NCBI GenBank assembly: GCA_964395765.1
Contig: CAYNCU010000250.1
Coordinates: 1 to 5,594 of the forward strand
DNA from: DATDPY01 sp964395765
GTDB lineage: Bacteria; Bacteroidota; Bacteroidia; Cytophagales; Cyclobacteriaceae
Reading direction: 5' to 3'
DNA length: 5,594 bases
Below the pieces are notes generated by a model. The model was not told the origin of the DNA and ran no database searches. It saw nothing but the letters and a program-made list of their open reading frames with translations. A program made the position numbers and the translations under genes. Of the stretch, positions 1 to 5,594 are shown in pieces (position 1 is the first letter of the stretch; the number at the start of each line of letters is the position of its first letter).

Positions 1-3000
1 GTCAATGCTTTTTAATGAATAGTCAAGTGGATATTCTTCATTCGTTAACTGAACCTGCACCTGGCCGAATGCACATCCCGGCAAAGGTGTCGGCTTAATG
101 GTGATATTGGAATCCTGGTCGGAGATTACCGCGCTGTAGGAATGAGCGCAACCGTCCAGCTGGTCCTGGATAATTAGTGTATAGACTCCGGCCGGTAAAC
201 CGGAAAGCGTGGTCTGTGCCCCATTGGGGTCATATAAAAAAGCCAAGCTGTTAACAGGTAGGCTACTAACCGCCACGGAACCATCACTGTTACCGCAGGT
301 ACTTGGGGTAACCGTGTAGGCTGCTTCCGGAACATCGGCGATAGTTATTTTTACTGAATCATTCCTGAAACAACCTGTCAGTTTATCATTTACGTTTACC
401 AGGAATTTGTAATCCCCAAGTGTACTGGTGCTTACGGCATGGCTGGTTAAGGTATCAGCAGGATCGAATGCACCGTTGACCGTCCATTTAAAGTTATAAC
501 TAACCGGAGTGAGTCCTGTTTGCAAAGCCTGGGCACTGGAATTTTTACACAGGGTAAGGTCCGGGCCCAGATCGAAGTTCGGCCGTCCATCTGCCACGAA
601 AGTTGAACTGTCGGATGTACAGGCGTTAAGACTGGGGTTTACGTAACTAATCGTTACTTTGTAAACTCCGGGTTGGGTTACGTTGATGGTCCTTCCTGTT
701 GAACCGTCACTCCATAAATAAGTATACCCCGTTGTGCCGGCGGGCAAAGCTTCCAGGATTTCATTCCCGGTACAGATAGATAAGGCATCGGGGATCGTGG
801 GCTTTGGAGGTGGATTCTTTATAGTAATATTCTTAACGATAGTGGTATCGAATCCGCATCGGTTATAATCCCTGAAACTTACGGTGTAATCTCCGGCCGT
901 GTTAAAAGTAAGTGTATCCTGAAGACTGGTACTGCTGAAAATCCTCGTACTGTCACCTTTTTTTGTAATAATCCATTGATACATATCAATATCGGAAGAA
1001 GCCGTACCGCTGAGTGCGGTAGGTTGTCCTACACAAAGTCCGTTAACTGAGGCAGTGGTTCCTCCCACGGCGCTTGATAAATTCTGGATGAAATTCGGCA
1101 AACCCAGACGGCTTCCCCGGCCCGCCAGATCTATTCCGTTTAACTGGAAGATGGAGGGCTGCGCCGGATCAGGGTTGGCATTGATGATGGCCAGTGAAGG
1201 GGCATTATCCACGGCAACATAGATAATGCCATCCGGCCCGAGTGATAAAGCACCGAATTTTTTATTTTCTTCGTGAAGCATGTTCCGGGTCTGATTGATA
1301 AAATCAATATTGGCACTGTCAAGCCTGAACTCATAGATCCTGGAGGTATTGCCTGACAGGGAAACAAACAATTTATTGGACATTGGGGAAAATTCAACGC
1401 CGTAAACCTGGAAGGCAGGATAGGTTTCGGTAAAAGTGATCTCCTGAAAATTGGACAATGTTGCCGTCGAATCTGCATAATCGAAAAGATCAACATAGTT
1501 TTGCCCCCCGTCAACCACTGCCACCGCCAACTTTTTTCCGTCGGGTGAAAATTTCATATATCCTTCCGAACTCACACTGGATCCGAATTCATGAACCCGG
1601 CCGATGGACTGGAGCCTGGGAGCTCCGATTCCCGATTGTGTGATCGGGTAAAAACGGAATGTATTATTGCCATATTCATGAGCCACAAGTGTTGCATTTT
1701 GCCCGTAACCCCCAATGGCGGCAACTCTTTCCGTGTTCTTGGTATATATAGGGAAACCGGATTCAACTACTAATCCCGGATCTGTCCCTCCCTGGGGTGA
1801 CTCTTTGATATCGAGAACCGAATAATCCAGTAAATAAGTATTGTCGCCGTATACTTCTTTTGTAGTAAATAAATAATACCTGGTTTCGTCTCCGGGGAAA
1901 GGTACTGCCAGGACAGATTGGGTAGCTGTATTATCGCCACCGATATTCTGGCCCAGCACTTGCCCTGTCCTTCCATAAACTATATTTCCGTCAGTATAAA
2001 AAAGGATCTTTCCATTTCGGTCTGAAATGGCTGCGCAGCCTTCGGGGGCATTCATGACCCCGTCTGTCAAAGCTACAGGCGGGGACTGGTTGAAATCAAT
2101 ACCTGCCTTGTCTCCGAAATACCACTGATTGGCGATCTGCAACTGATAATTGTATTCATTCACATTGATTGCATCGTAGGCCTGACAATTTCCGCTGTAA
2201 TTTGCCACGGCCCAGTAATATCCTGCCGTATCTACAGTATAAGTAGGACTGGTTACGCCTTCCACGGACCATTTATAGGAGGTAGCCGGTGGTTGAGAAG
2301 CATCGATCAATAATGTTTCATCTTTACAGATAGTCGTATCGGTCGGCAACGTTGATCCTTTACTGTTTTTAAAGACCAGGGTATCGCACTGTGCAATGAG
2401 AACCGATTGGGTGATCACCGTATCGATGCCGCCAATATTTGCGTCAAGGGTTACTACATAGGAACCCGCCTGATTGTACTTATGGATCGGGCTAACGCCG
2501 GTGGAAGCAGATCCATCCCCGAAATTCCATTGATAGCCTGTAGCAGGGGGGTTAATATTGGCAAGAAAAACTGAGGAAGTCCCGTAATAGGTTCCGTAAA
2601 CGTCGATCAAAGCATTATTTATATTCGGAGGCTGGTAAGGCAATGTTTCTGCAAACTGCCTCCCGTTGAAATCGGAACCTGAAAAATAAGCAGGGGTATA
2701 GGTTACCGTACTTGCATCTCCGTTACAATTTGAAAACTTTCCAACCAGTAAGGGACCTCCGTTGGTTGCCTGGTAAAGGTTATATATATTATTGTCAGGT
2801 CCGATCTTTAATCCGTAACTCCGGTAAACGGGATTGGGAAGCAGGGGCGCCAGCGAAACATTTGCTTTGGTGAAATCATATTGATAGACCATCCCGGTCA
2901 AACCGTCACTCCCATGGCGTGATATATAAAGTTTGGATCCGTCGGGCGACCATTCCGTATCATAAATTTCGTAATTGTCATTCGGGTCAGAGCTCACGTC

Positions 3001-3837
3001 CGTATTGGAAGAATTATATAGGGTGGTATCGTAACTCAGCGTCCCGGTGGAATTTGCAAAATCGAGAATCTGGATATTCTTGCTTGTGTCCTGGGGGGCA
3101 ACAGCAATTTTTTTAACATTCGGGCTGTAACACAGGTTGGCGACATTCATGGATGGAAATCCACTCGCAGAAAGATCATAGGTGGCGGTATTACCATCAT
3201 CGATTCCGGCATTGGTAATCGGTGTAACATTAAAAATAGCGGTACCCCGCTGATGGGTGATGATCCAGTATTGTGAACCTGAAGGGTTGGCGATGACAAG
3301 CATTCCTTCCGAAACATTGGTAATGGATGTTGAAAAAGGTGATTGCATCACGCCATATTTCGGCTCATTCGATGTTGGAGCATTACACTGCAACTTCATG
3401 TCAACCCTTGCTGCATTAATGGTACCTCCGCTGGTAGGAGAAGCGGAGTTGGCAATGACAAAATAAACGAGTGATTGTCCGGGGATCGGTGCAACTAATA
3501 CCGGTTGATCTGAAGTAGTATTTCCGTTTAATCCTGCGGAATATCCTTTTATGGTTTTGTGACTCCGGTCGTAGACTATATTGCCGTCGCTGTAAAACAT
3601 TAAGTCACCGGAATAGAGATCGGTGGCTACCGCACTACCGCCGACTCCGAAAGAAGAATTCTGTAAGCTATCGAGTTGGGAAGAAAAATCGGACTTTTTA
3701 AAGGAAATATTATATTTTGATTGACCGAAAAACCAATATAATTCCGAATAGTCCTGTGCATGGCCGAACGGGATATTAAAGCAAGTAAAGATCAATAGGC
3801 TTGTAACCAGGGTTTTCCCAAAGCAACACTTAAACAT
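1..3837 (-). CDS. Giant secreted PKD/Ig/SprB-repeat protein with two propeller-like modules (probable T9SS cargo, C-terminus missing)
   Basis: The frame is open for 1279 codons and leaves the window without a stop. Residues 1-27 form a signal peptide (Lys, hydrophobic core, then G-H-A before Q28). Residues 35-400 are a propeller-like module with WFFG at 35, FYSDGNIVYDR at 81-91, WSPDGSKLYISR at 296 and a GPDNNIY strand. A PKD domain follows (WNFGDG 437-442, then HKYNQAGSYVVTL). Next is an Ig-like domain, about 484-560 (TICKDE, W523, TAGYYW). A second propeller-like module spans 572-919 (WYFG 572, FYTDGNIVYGR 613, FSPDGKKL 763, GLPNFIQ 912). Then come a PKD-like domain (W955), Ig-like domains (WSDGSTG 1042; LGPDLTLC 1090) and a SprB-type repeat (TCGNSDGS 1180, AGVYTL 1216, GC 1230). 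Such proteins in Bacteroidota are surface adhesins or gliding proteins, usually ending in a type B T9SS sorting domain; that end is not visible here. The start at 3837 is preferred over 3843 because AGGTG lies 7 nt upstream of it. Ligand and exact role are unknown. Confidence 0.9.
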   Translation of the reverse strand, partial: MFKCCFGKTLVTSLLIFTCFNIPFGHAQDYSELYWFFGQSKYNISFKKSDFSSQLDSLQNSSFGVGGSAVATDLYSGDLMFYSDGNIVYDRSHKTIKGYSAGLNGNTTSDQPVLVAPIPGQSLVYFVIANSASPTSGGTINAARVDMKLQCNAPTSNEPKYGVMQSPFSTSITNVSEGMLVIANPSGSQYWIITHQRGTAIFNVTPITNAGIDDGNTATYDLSASGFPSMNVANLCYSPNVKKIAVAPQDTSKNIQILDFANSTGTLSYDTTLYNSSNTDVSSDPNDNYEIYDTEWSPDGSKLYISRHGSDGLTGMVYQYDFTKANVSLAPLLPNPVYRSYGLKIGPDNNIYNLYQATNGGPLLVGKFSNCNGDASTVTYTPAYFSGSDFNGRQFAETLPYQPPNINNALIDVYGTYYGTSSVFLANINPPATGYQWNFGDGSASTGVSPIHKYNQAGSYVVTLDANIGGIDTVITQSVLIAQCDTLVFKNSKGSTLPTDTTICKDETLLIDASQPPATSYKWSVEGVTSPTYTVDTAGYYWAVANYSGNCQAYDAINVNEYNYQLQIANQWYFGDKAGIDFNQSPPVALTDGVMNAPEGCAAISDRNGKILFYTDGNIVYGRTGQVLGQNIGGDNTATQSVLAVPFPGDETRYYLFTTKEVYGDNTYLLDYSVLDIKESPQGGTDPGLVVESGFPIYTKNTERVAAIGGYGQNATLVAHEYGNNTFRFYPITQSGIGAPRLQSIGRVHEFGSSVSSEGYMKFSPDGKKLAVAVVDGGQNYVDLFDYADSTATLSNFQEITFTETYPAFQVYGVEFSPMSNKLFVSLSGNTSRIYEFRLDSANIDFINQTRNMLHEENKKFGALSLGPDGIIYVAVDNAPSLAIINANPDPAQPSIFQLNGIDLAGRGSRLGLPNFIQNLSSAVGGTTASVNGLCVGQPTALSGTASSDIDMYQWIITKKGDSTRIFSSTSLQDTLTFNTAGDYTVSFRDYNRCGFDTTIVKNITIKNPPPKPTIPDALSICTGNEILEALPAGTTGYTYLWSDGSTGRTINVTQPGVYKVTISYVNPSLNACTSDSSTFVADGRPNFDLGPDLTLCKNSSAQALQTGLTPVSYNFKWTVNGAFDPADTLTSHAVSTSTLGDYKFLVNVNDKLTGCFRNDSVKITIADVPEAAYTVTPSTCGNSDGSVAVSSLPVNSLAFLYDPNGAQTTLSGLPAGVYTLIIQDQLDGCAHSYSAVISDQDSNITIKPTPLPGCAFGQVQVQLTNEEYPLDYSLKSID
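1081..3735 (-). repeat. Internal duplication of a propeller-like module within the giant protein
   Basis: Copy 1 covers residues 35-400 (2638-3735) and copy 2 residues 572-919 (1081-2124); a PKD and an Ig-like domain separate them. Matching landmarks occur in the same order: WFFG/WYFG at the start, LMFYSDGNIVYDR/ILFYTDGNIVYGR, QPVLVAPIPG/QSVLAVPFPG, a SPDG-K-L strand in each, and LKIGPDNNIY/LSLGPDGIIY near the end. Copy 2 keeps the signature usual for this Bacteroidota family (WYFG..AGIDF, ALTDG, EG, SD.NG, GLPNFIQ). Copy 1 is more diverged at both ends. The copies differ widely at nucleotide level, so this looks like an old duplication or domain shuffling, not a recent tandem event. The propeller fold is inferred from repeated strand motifs and has not been shown. 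Confidence 0.75.
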
Positions 3838-3844
3838 ATGCATA

Positions 3845-3849
3845 CACCT
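3845..3849 (-). promoter_or_regulatory. Ribosome-binding-site candidate that decides the start of the giant protein
   Basis: On the minus strand AGGTG ends 7 nt before the ATG at 3837 but only 1 nt before the in-frame ATG at 3843. This spacing favours the inner start. Shine-Dalgarno sites are often weak or absent in Bacteroidota, so the evidence is modest; the two starts differ by only two residues. Confidence 0.4.
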
Positions 3850-3873
3850 ATATTCGGTAATTTTCTTCTTGTA

Positions 3874-3948
3874 AATGTTATAATTTATACGTAAAAATTG
3901 CAAATTATTGTATCTTTTTCTAACTAAATGATACAGTTTTATAACATT
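3874..3948. repeat. 10-bp perfect inverted repeat, candidate operator
   Basis: AATGTTATAA at 3874-3883 is matched by its exact reverse complement TTATAACATT at 3939-3948, with 55 bp between the arms. The pair sits in the divergent intergenic region, where a shared regulator could act on both genes. The arms are AT-rich, so chance is a real alternative. The repeat is certain from the sequence; a regulatory role is only a guess. Confidence 0.45.
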
Positions 3949-3990
3949 AGTCGTTTTTCTTATGATTTTCAATTTTCCAGGTAATGGTGT

Positions 3991-3998
3991 AATATTTG
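3991..3998 (+). promoter_or_regulatory. Weak -7 promoter element candidate for the PorP/SprF gene
   Basis: AATATTTG differs from the Bacteroidota -7 consensus TAnnTTTG only at the first base. It would place transcription start near 4005, giving a leader of about 47 nt before the ATG at 4052 and excluding the upstream ATG at 3962. No TTG is found at the expected distance upstream, so support is weak. Confidence 0.2.
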
Positions 3999-4051
3999 GT
4001 GAATTATTTTCTAATTTCACAATTCTCAGGAAGGATAACCATCCGGGTAAA

Positions 4052-5086
4052 ATGCGTGTCAGGTGTATTTATGCGATTAGTTTAATCGTTTTATTCTTTT
4101 TTTCTGAATTACGGGCTCAGGATCCGCAATTTTCACAGTTTTATGCTGCCCCTTTGTATTTAAACCCGGCTTTGACCGGTTCAACCCAATTGACCAGGGT
4201 TGGAATCAACTATAGGAATCAATGGCCTTCTATTCCGGCTTCCTTTGTTGATTATTCCTTTTATGCCGATCATTATTTTATTGATGCTAACAGCGGTGTC
4301 GGTCTTCTCGTCAATGTCGACCAGGAAGGTTTGGCGGGGCTCCGGTCCCAGGATATCAATTTATTTTATGCTTACCAGCTGCGCCTGACCAATACCTGGA
4401 CTTTCCGGGCGGGGTTTGAAGGGTCCTATTTCATGCGGGATGTTGATTTTACAAAACTTACTTTCGGAGATCAGTTCGATGCAACGGGAAAAATCAAACC
4501 CGTTACCGATGAAGTGTTTAATTCGAACTGGAAAGTAAATTTTCCTGATATTTCCATGGGAGGAATTTTTTACAACCGTAACCTCTGGGTGGGATTTGCC
4601 ACCGATCATATTACCCAGCCCAATATTGCGTTTCTTAATCAGGATAACAGCCGGCTACCCAGGCGATACTCCATTCATGCAGGTTACCGGTTAAATCTGC
4701 AACAAGCAGAGATACGGCATATTTATGGAGGCAAAAATCAGCGGTCACTGACCATGTATCCCGCTATTAACTATATGCGACAGGGTAAATTCGAACAATT
4801 GGATGCCGGGTTATATTTCAATACCGATCCTATCCTCGTCGGCTTGTGGTATAGAGGTATTCCGTTTAAAAGATTTGAAGATCTCAATAAAAACGAATCA
4901 TTAATATTTCTGATCGGGTTAAATTCCAATGGTTTGAACATCGGTTATAGTTTCGATTATACCTTGTCAGCGATAGGAATAGCCAGCGGTGGCGCCCATG
5001 AAATATCTATATCCTATCAGTTTTTTGCAGGAAATCCGCGAAAGCCCCCGCGTAGTGAACGTATTCTGCCCTGCCCGAAATTATAA
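4052..5086 (+). CDS. PorP/SprF family type IX secretion system outer-membrane protein
   Basis: This is a complete gene for 344 residues, close to the usual length of this family (about 300-350). Residues 1-22 are a signal peptide (basic MRVR, hydrophobic core about 6-17, cleavage after LRA-22). The mature protein opens with the family hallmark QDPQFSQFYAAPLYLNPALT (23-42). Alternating aromatic/hydrophobic strands suggest an outer-membrane beta-barrel. The last strand carries GGAHEISISYQF (313-324), and the short basic tail ends in PCPKL, like the CPKF/CPRF-type ends I recall in the family. Family members such as SprF support secretion or surface attachment of a particular large T9SS adhesin, and the divergent giant protein is the obvious candidate partner. 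The start at 4052 is chosen because it gives a clean signal peptide; starting at 3962 adds 30 residues that would bury it. The nearest AGGAAGG (4028-4034) is 17 nt upstream, too far for a standard ribosome-binding site. The gene lacks the features of a porin of known substrate, so no symbol is given. Confidence 0.93.
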   Translation: MRVRCIYAISLIVLFFFSELRAQDPQFSQFYAAPLYLNPALTGSTQLTRVGINYRNQWPSIPASFVDYSFYADHYFIDANSGVGLLVNVDQEGLAGLRSQDINLFYAYQLRLTNTWTFRAGFEGSYFMRDVDFTKLTFGDQFDATGKIKPVTDEVFNSNWKVNFPDISMGGIFYNRNLWVGFATDHITQPNIAFLNQDNSRLPRRYSIHAGYRLNLQQAEIRHIYGGKNQRSLTMYPAINYMRQGKFEQLDAGLYFNTDPILVGLWYRGIPFKRFEDLNKNESLIFLIGLNSNGLNIGYSFDYTLSAIGIASGGAHEISISYQFFAGNPRKPPRSERILPCPKL

Positions 5087-5314
5087 CGATATCAAGGTTT
5101 TATCATGCTAACTTAAAAGCATCACAATACAATATAAATTCTTGGTAATGTTTTCAGGTTCCACTTTAAATGGAAACATATCAGTTTAATGATGTATTAA
5201 TCAGAGGCTTGTGATACTTATAATTTTTTTAATCCAGTTATTAAAGGGTTTATCATTAAAAAGAATTCAACAATTAAAGTTAGGATGAAACCGAAATAAA
5301 TTCATTTATCAATG
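5087..5314. other. AT-rich noncoding spacer after the PorP/SprF gene
   Basis: All reading frames here are short and none has a recognisable product or start site. Two small inverted repeats lie downstream of the stop codon: ATGCT/AGCAT (5105-5122) and TTCCA/TGGAA (5159-5175). Nothing else stands out. Confidence 0.6.
5159..5175 (+). terminator. Weak hairpin, possible transcript end of the PorP/SprF gene
   Basis: TTCCA and TGGAA form a 5-bp stem around a 7-nt loop, 73 nt after the stop codon. There is no U-tract directly after it, so it does not meet the usual standard for an intrinsic terminator. It is listed because no better candidate occurs before the next promoters. Confidence 0.2.
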
Positions 5315-5345
5315 TTGGGCTTCAGAGAATGATAGAAAATCTTTG
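5315..5345 (+). promoter_or_regulatory. Upstream Bacteroidota-type promoter candidate
   Basis: TTG at 5315-5317, 20 nt, then AATCTTTG at 5338-5345, a 7/8 match to TAnnTTTG. It lies 74 bp upstream of a better match in the same orientation, an arrangement common for tandem promoters of rRNA operons. It is weaker than the downstream one because the conserved first T is replaced. Confidence 0.4.
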
Positions 5346-5388
5346 ATTACAGGGCGCTTGAAACAGGGTAATTATTTTATAGAATAAC

Positions 5389-5419
5389 TTGTCAATGAAA
5401 TTAAACTCACCTAACTTTG
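5389..5419 (+). promoter_or_regulatory. Strong Bacteroidota-type promoter driving transcription off the right edge
   Basis: TTG at 5389-5391, a 20-nt spacer, then TAACTTTG at 5412-5419, a perfect fit to TAnnTTTG with the spacing typical of the Bacteroidota primary sigma factor. Transcription should start about 5-8 nt after the -7 element, near 5425. No coding sequence follows within the next 140 nt; instead there is a structured leader with a boxA-like element. Confidence 0.7.
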
Positions 5420-5490
5420 CCTTCCCGTTTAAAAAAACCAACAGGAAAGGAACGGTTAAAATCATAAAAAGGGTATAAACGAACCCTCAA

Positions 5491-5557
5491 TTTTCCTTCT
5501 TTTTTTAGCCTCAAAGGGTTAGGCATCCTTGAAGGGATAAAAAAGGGGAAGGGAAAA
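5491..5557 (+). repeat. Long imperfect stem formed by pyrimidine and purine tracts
   Basis: The tract TTTTCCTTCTTTTTTT (5491-5506) can pair with the purine-rich 5539-5557 through about 15 pairs, with a single bulged G and a few G-U pairs. It encloses 32 nt that hold a GCCT/AGGC hairpin. The stem ends directly before the boxA-like element. It could be a leader structure or a processing stem. The pairing was worked out by eye. Confidence 0.45.
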
Positions 5558-5559
5558 AA

Positions 5560-5569
5560 GTTCTTTGAA
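5560..5569 (+). promoter_or_regulatory. boxA-like antitermination element
   Basis: GTTCTTTGAA closely resembles the boxA of rRNA leaders (for example TGTTCTTTGAAAA in Bacillus and GTTCTTTGA upstream of Bacteroidota 16S genes). In rRNA operons boxA RNA binds NusB and S10 (NusE) to prevent premature termination and aid ribosome assembly. The match is visible in the sequence; the function is inferred from the motif and its position after a structured leader. Confidence 0.5.
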
Positions 5570-5594
5570 CGGATGAAGGTAGCGGACCTGAGAA

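Larger units (their letters stand above)
3838..4051. promoter_or_regulatory. AT-rich divergent intergenic region between the giant protein and the PorP/SprF gene
   Basis: This 214-bp stretch lies between two genes transcribed away from each other, so promoters for both should be here. It is clearly more AT-rich than the flanking genes. I found no perfect Bacteroidota promoter for either gene. On the minus strand a partial -7 match (TAATTTG, 3901-3907) would give a leader of about 60 nt for the giant protein, without a clear TTG upstream. On the plus strand AATATTTG at 3991-3998 is a 7/8 match. The last 90 nt are in frame with the PorP/SprF gene and free of stops, so a longer N-terminus starting at 3962 is formally possible. 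Confidence 0.55.
5426..5594 (+). ncRNA. Structured untranslated leader, probably of an rRNA operon (partial)
   Basis: Downstream of the promoter there are about 170 nt of noncoding, hairpin-rich sequence. It contains AGGGT/ACCCT (5470-5487), a long pyrimidine tract at 5491-5506 that can pair with the purine tract at 5539-5557, and an inner GCCT/AGGC stem (5508-5524). A boxA-like GTTCTTTGAA follows at 5560-5569. Long leaders with boxA just before the 16S gene are typical of bacterial rRNA operons. The mature 16S start is not in the window, so this identification is an inference. The alternative is the leader of a protein gene, for example one starting at the ATG at 5573. Confidence 0.5.

Noticed and set aside
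1140..1514. A 124-codon minus-strand frame overlapping the giant gene
   Set aside because: It lies in a different frame from the 1279-codon gene, which has clear domain motifs across the same bases. Its translation has no recognisable features and no plausible start region.
2919..3466. Plus-strand frames of 65 and 69 codons antisense to the giant gene
   Set aside because: They fall wholly inside the well-supported coding sequence on the other strand, and their translations show no domain, signal peptide or ribosome-binding site.
3757..3837. Signal peptide of the giant protein as a lipoprotein signal
   Set aside because: Cysteines at residues 4, 5 and 19 are not preceded by a lipobox (I-F-T before Cys19 does not fit), while G-H-A before Gln28 is a normal signal peptidase I site.
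4200..4609. Small frames on both strands inside the PorP/SprF gene
   Set aside because: The PorP/SprF frame is supported from its signal peptide to its conserved tail; these are shadow frames.
5573..5594. Start of a protein gene (M-K-V-A-D-L-R) at the right edge
   Set aside because: Only seven codons are visible, no ribosome-binding site lies at normal spacing, and the ATG immediately follows a boxA-like element. It is kept only as the alternative to the rRNA leader.
1..5594. CRISPR arrays, insertion sequences, tRNA genes or transposase genes
   Set aside because: I saw no regularly spaced direct repeats, no transposase-like frame or terminal inverted repeats with target duplications, and no cloverleaf-like sequence in the noncoding parts.

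Overview
The window looks like a chromosomal fragment from a member of the Bacteroidota. Three things support this: a PorP/SprF-family protein, a very large signal-peptide-bearing PKD/Ig/SprB-repeat surface protein of the kind exported by the type IX secretion system (T9SS), and promoter-like motifs matching the Bacteroidota consensus (TTG, about 20 nt, TAnnTTTG) rather than a sigma70 -35/-10 pair. The genus cannot be named from what is visible.

Layout. Positions 1-3837 (minus strand) are one uninterrupted reading frame of 1279 codons. It runs off the left edge, so only the N-terminal part of a giant secreted protein is present. It has a signal peptide, a beta-propeller-like module, a PKD domain, an Ig-like domain, a second copy of the propeller-like module, then PKD/Ig-like domains and at least one SprB-type repeat. 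Positions 3838-4051 are an AT-rich divergent intergenic region with a 10-bp inverted repeat. Positions 4052-5086 (plus strand) encode a complete PorP/SprF-family outer-membrane protein. Positions 5087-5594 hold no convincing gene. The first part of that stretch is AT-rich spacer. The second part has two promoter-like motifs, a structured leader and a boxA-like element close to the right edge, which together suggest the window stops just upstream of an rRNA operon.

How the genes may work together. In the T9SS, PorP/SprF-family proteins are genetically linked partners of large adhesins with type B C-terminal sorting domains; SprF for SprB in Flavobacterium johnsoniae is the known case. The large protein here is plausibly the cargo and the divergent PorP/SprF protein its dedicated partner. 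The sorting domain itself would lie beyond the left edge and is not seen. I see no evidence of a wholly new system. The most unusual points are the duplicated propeller module, the divergent rather than co-directional arrangement of cargo and partner, and the probable rRNA leader directly downstream.
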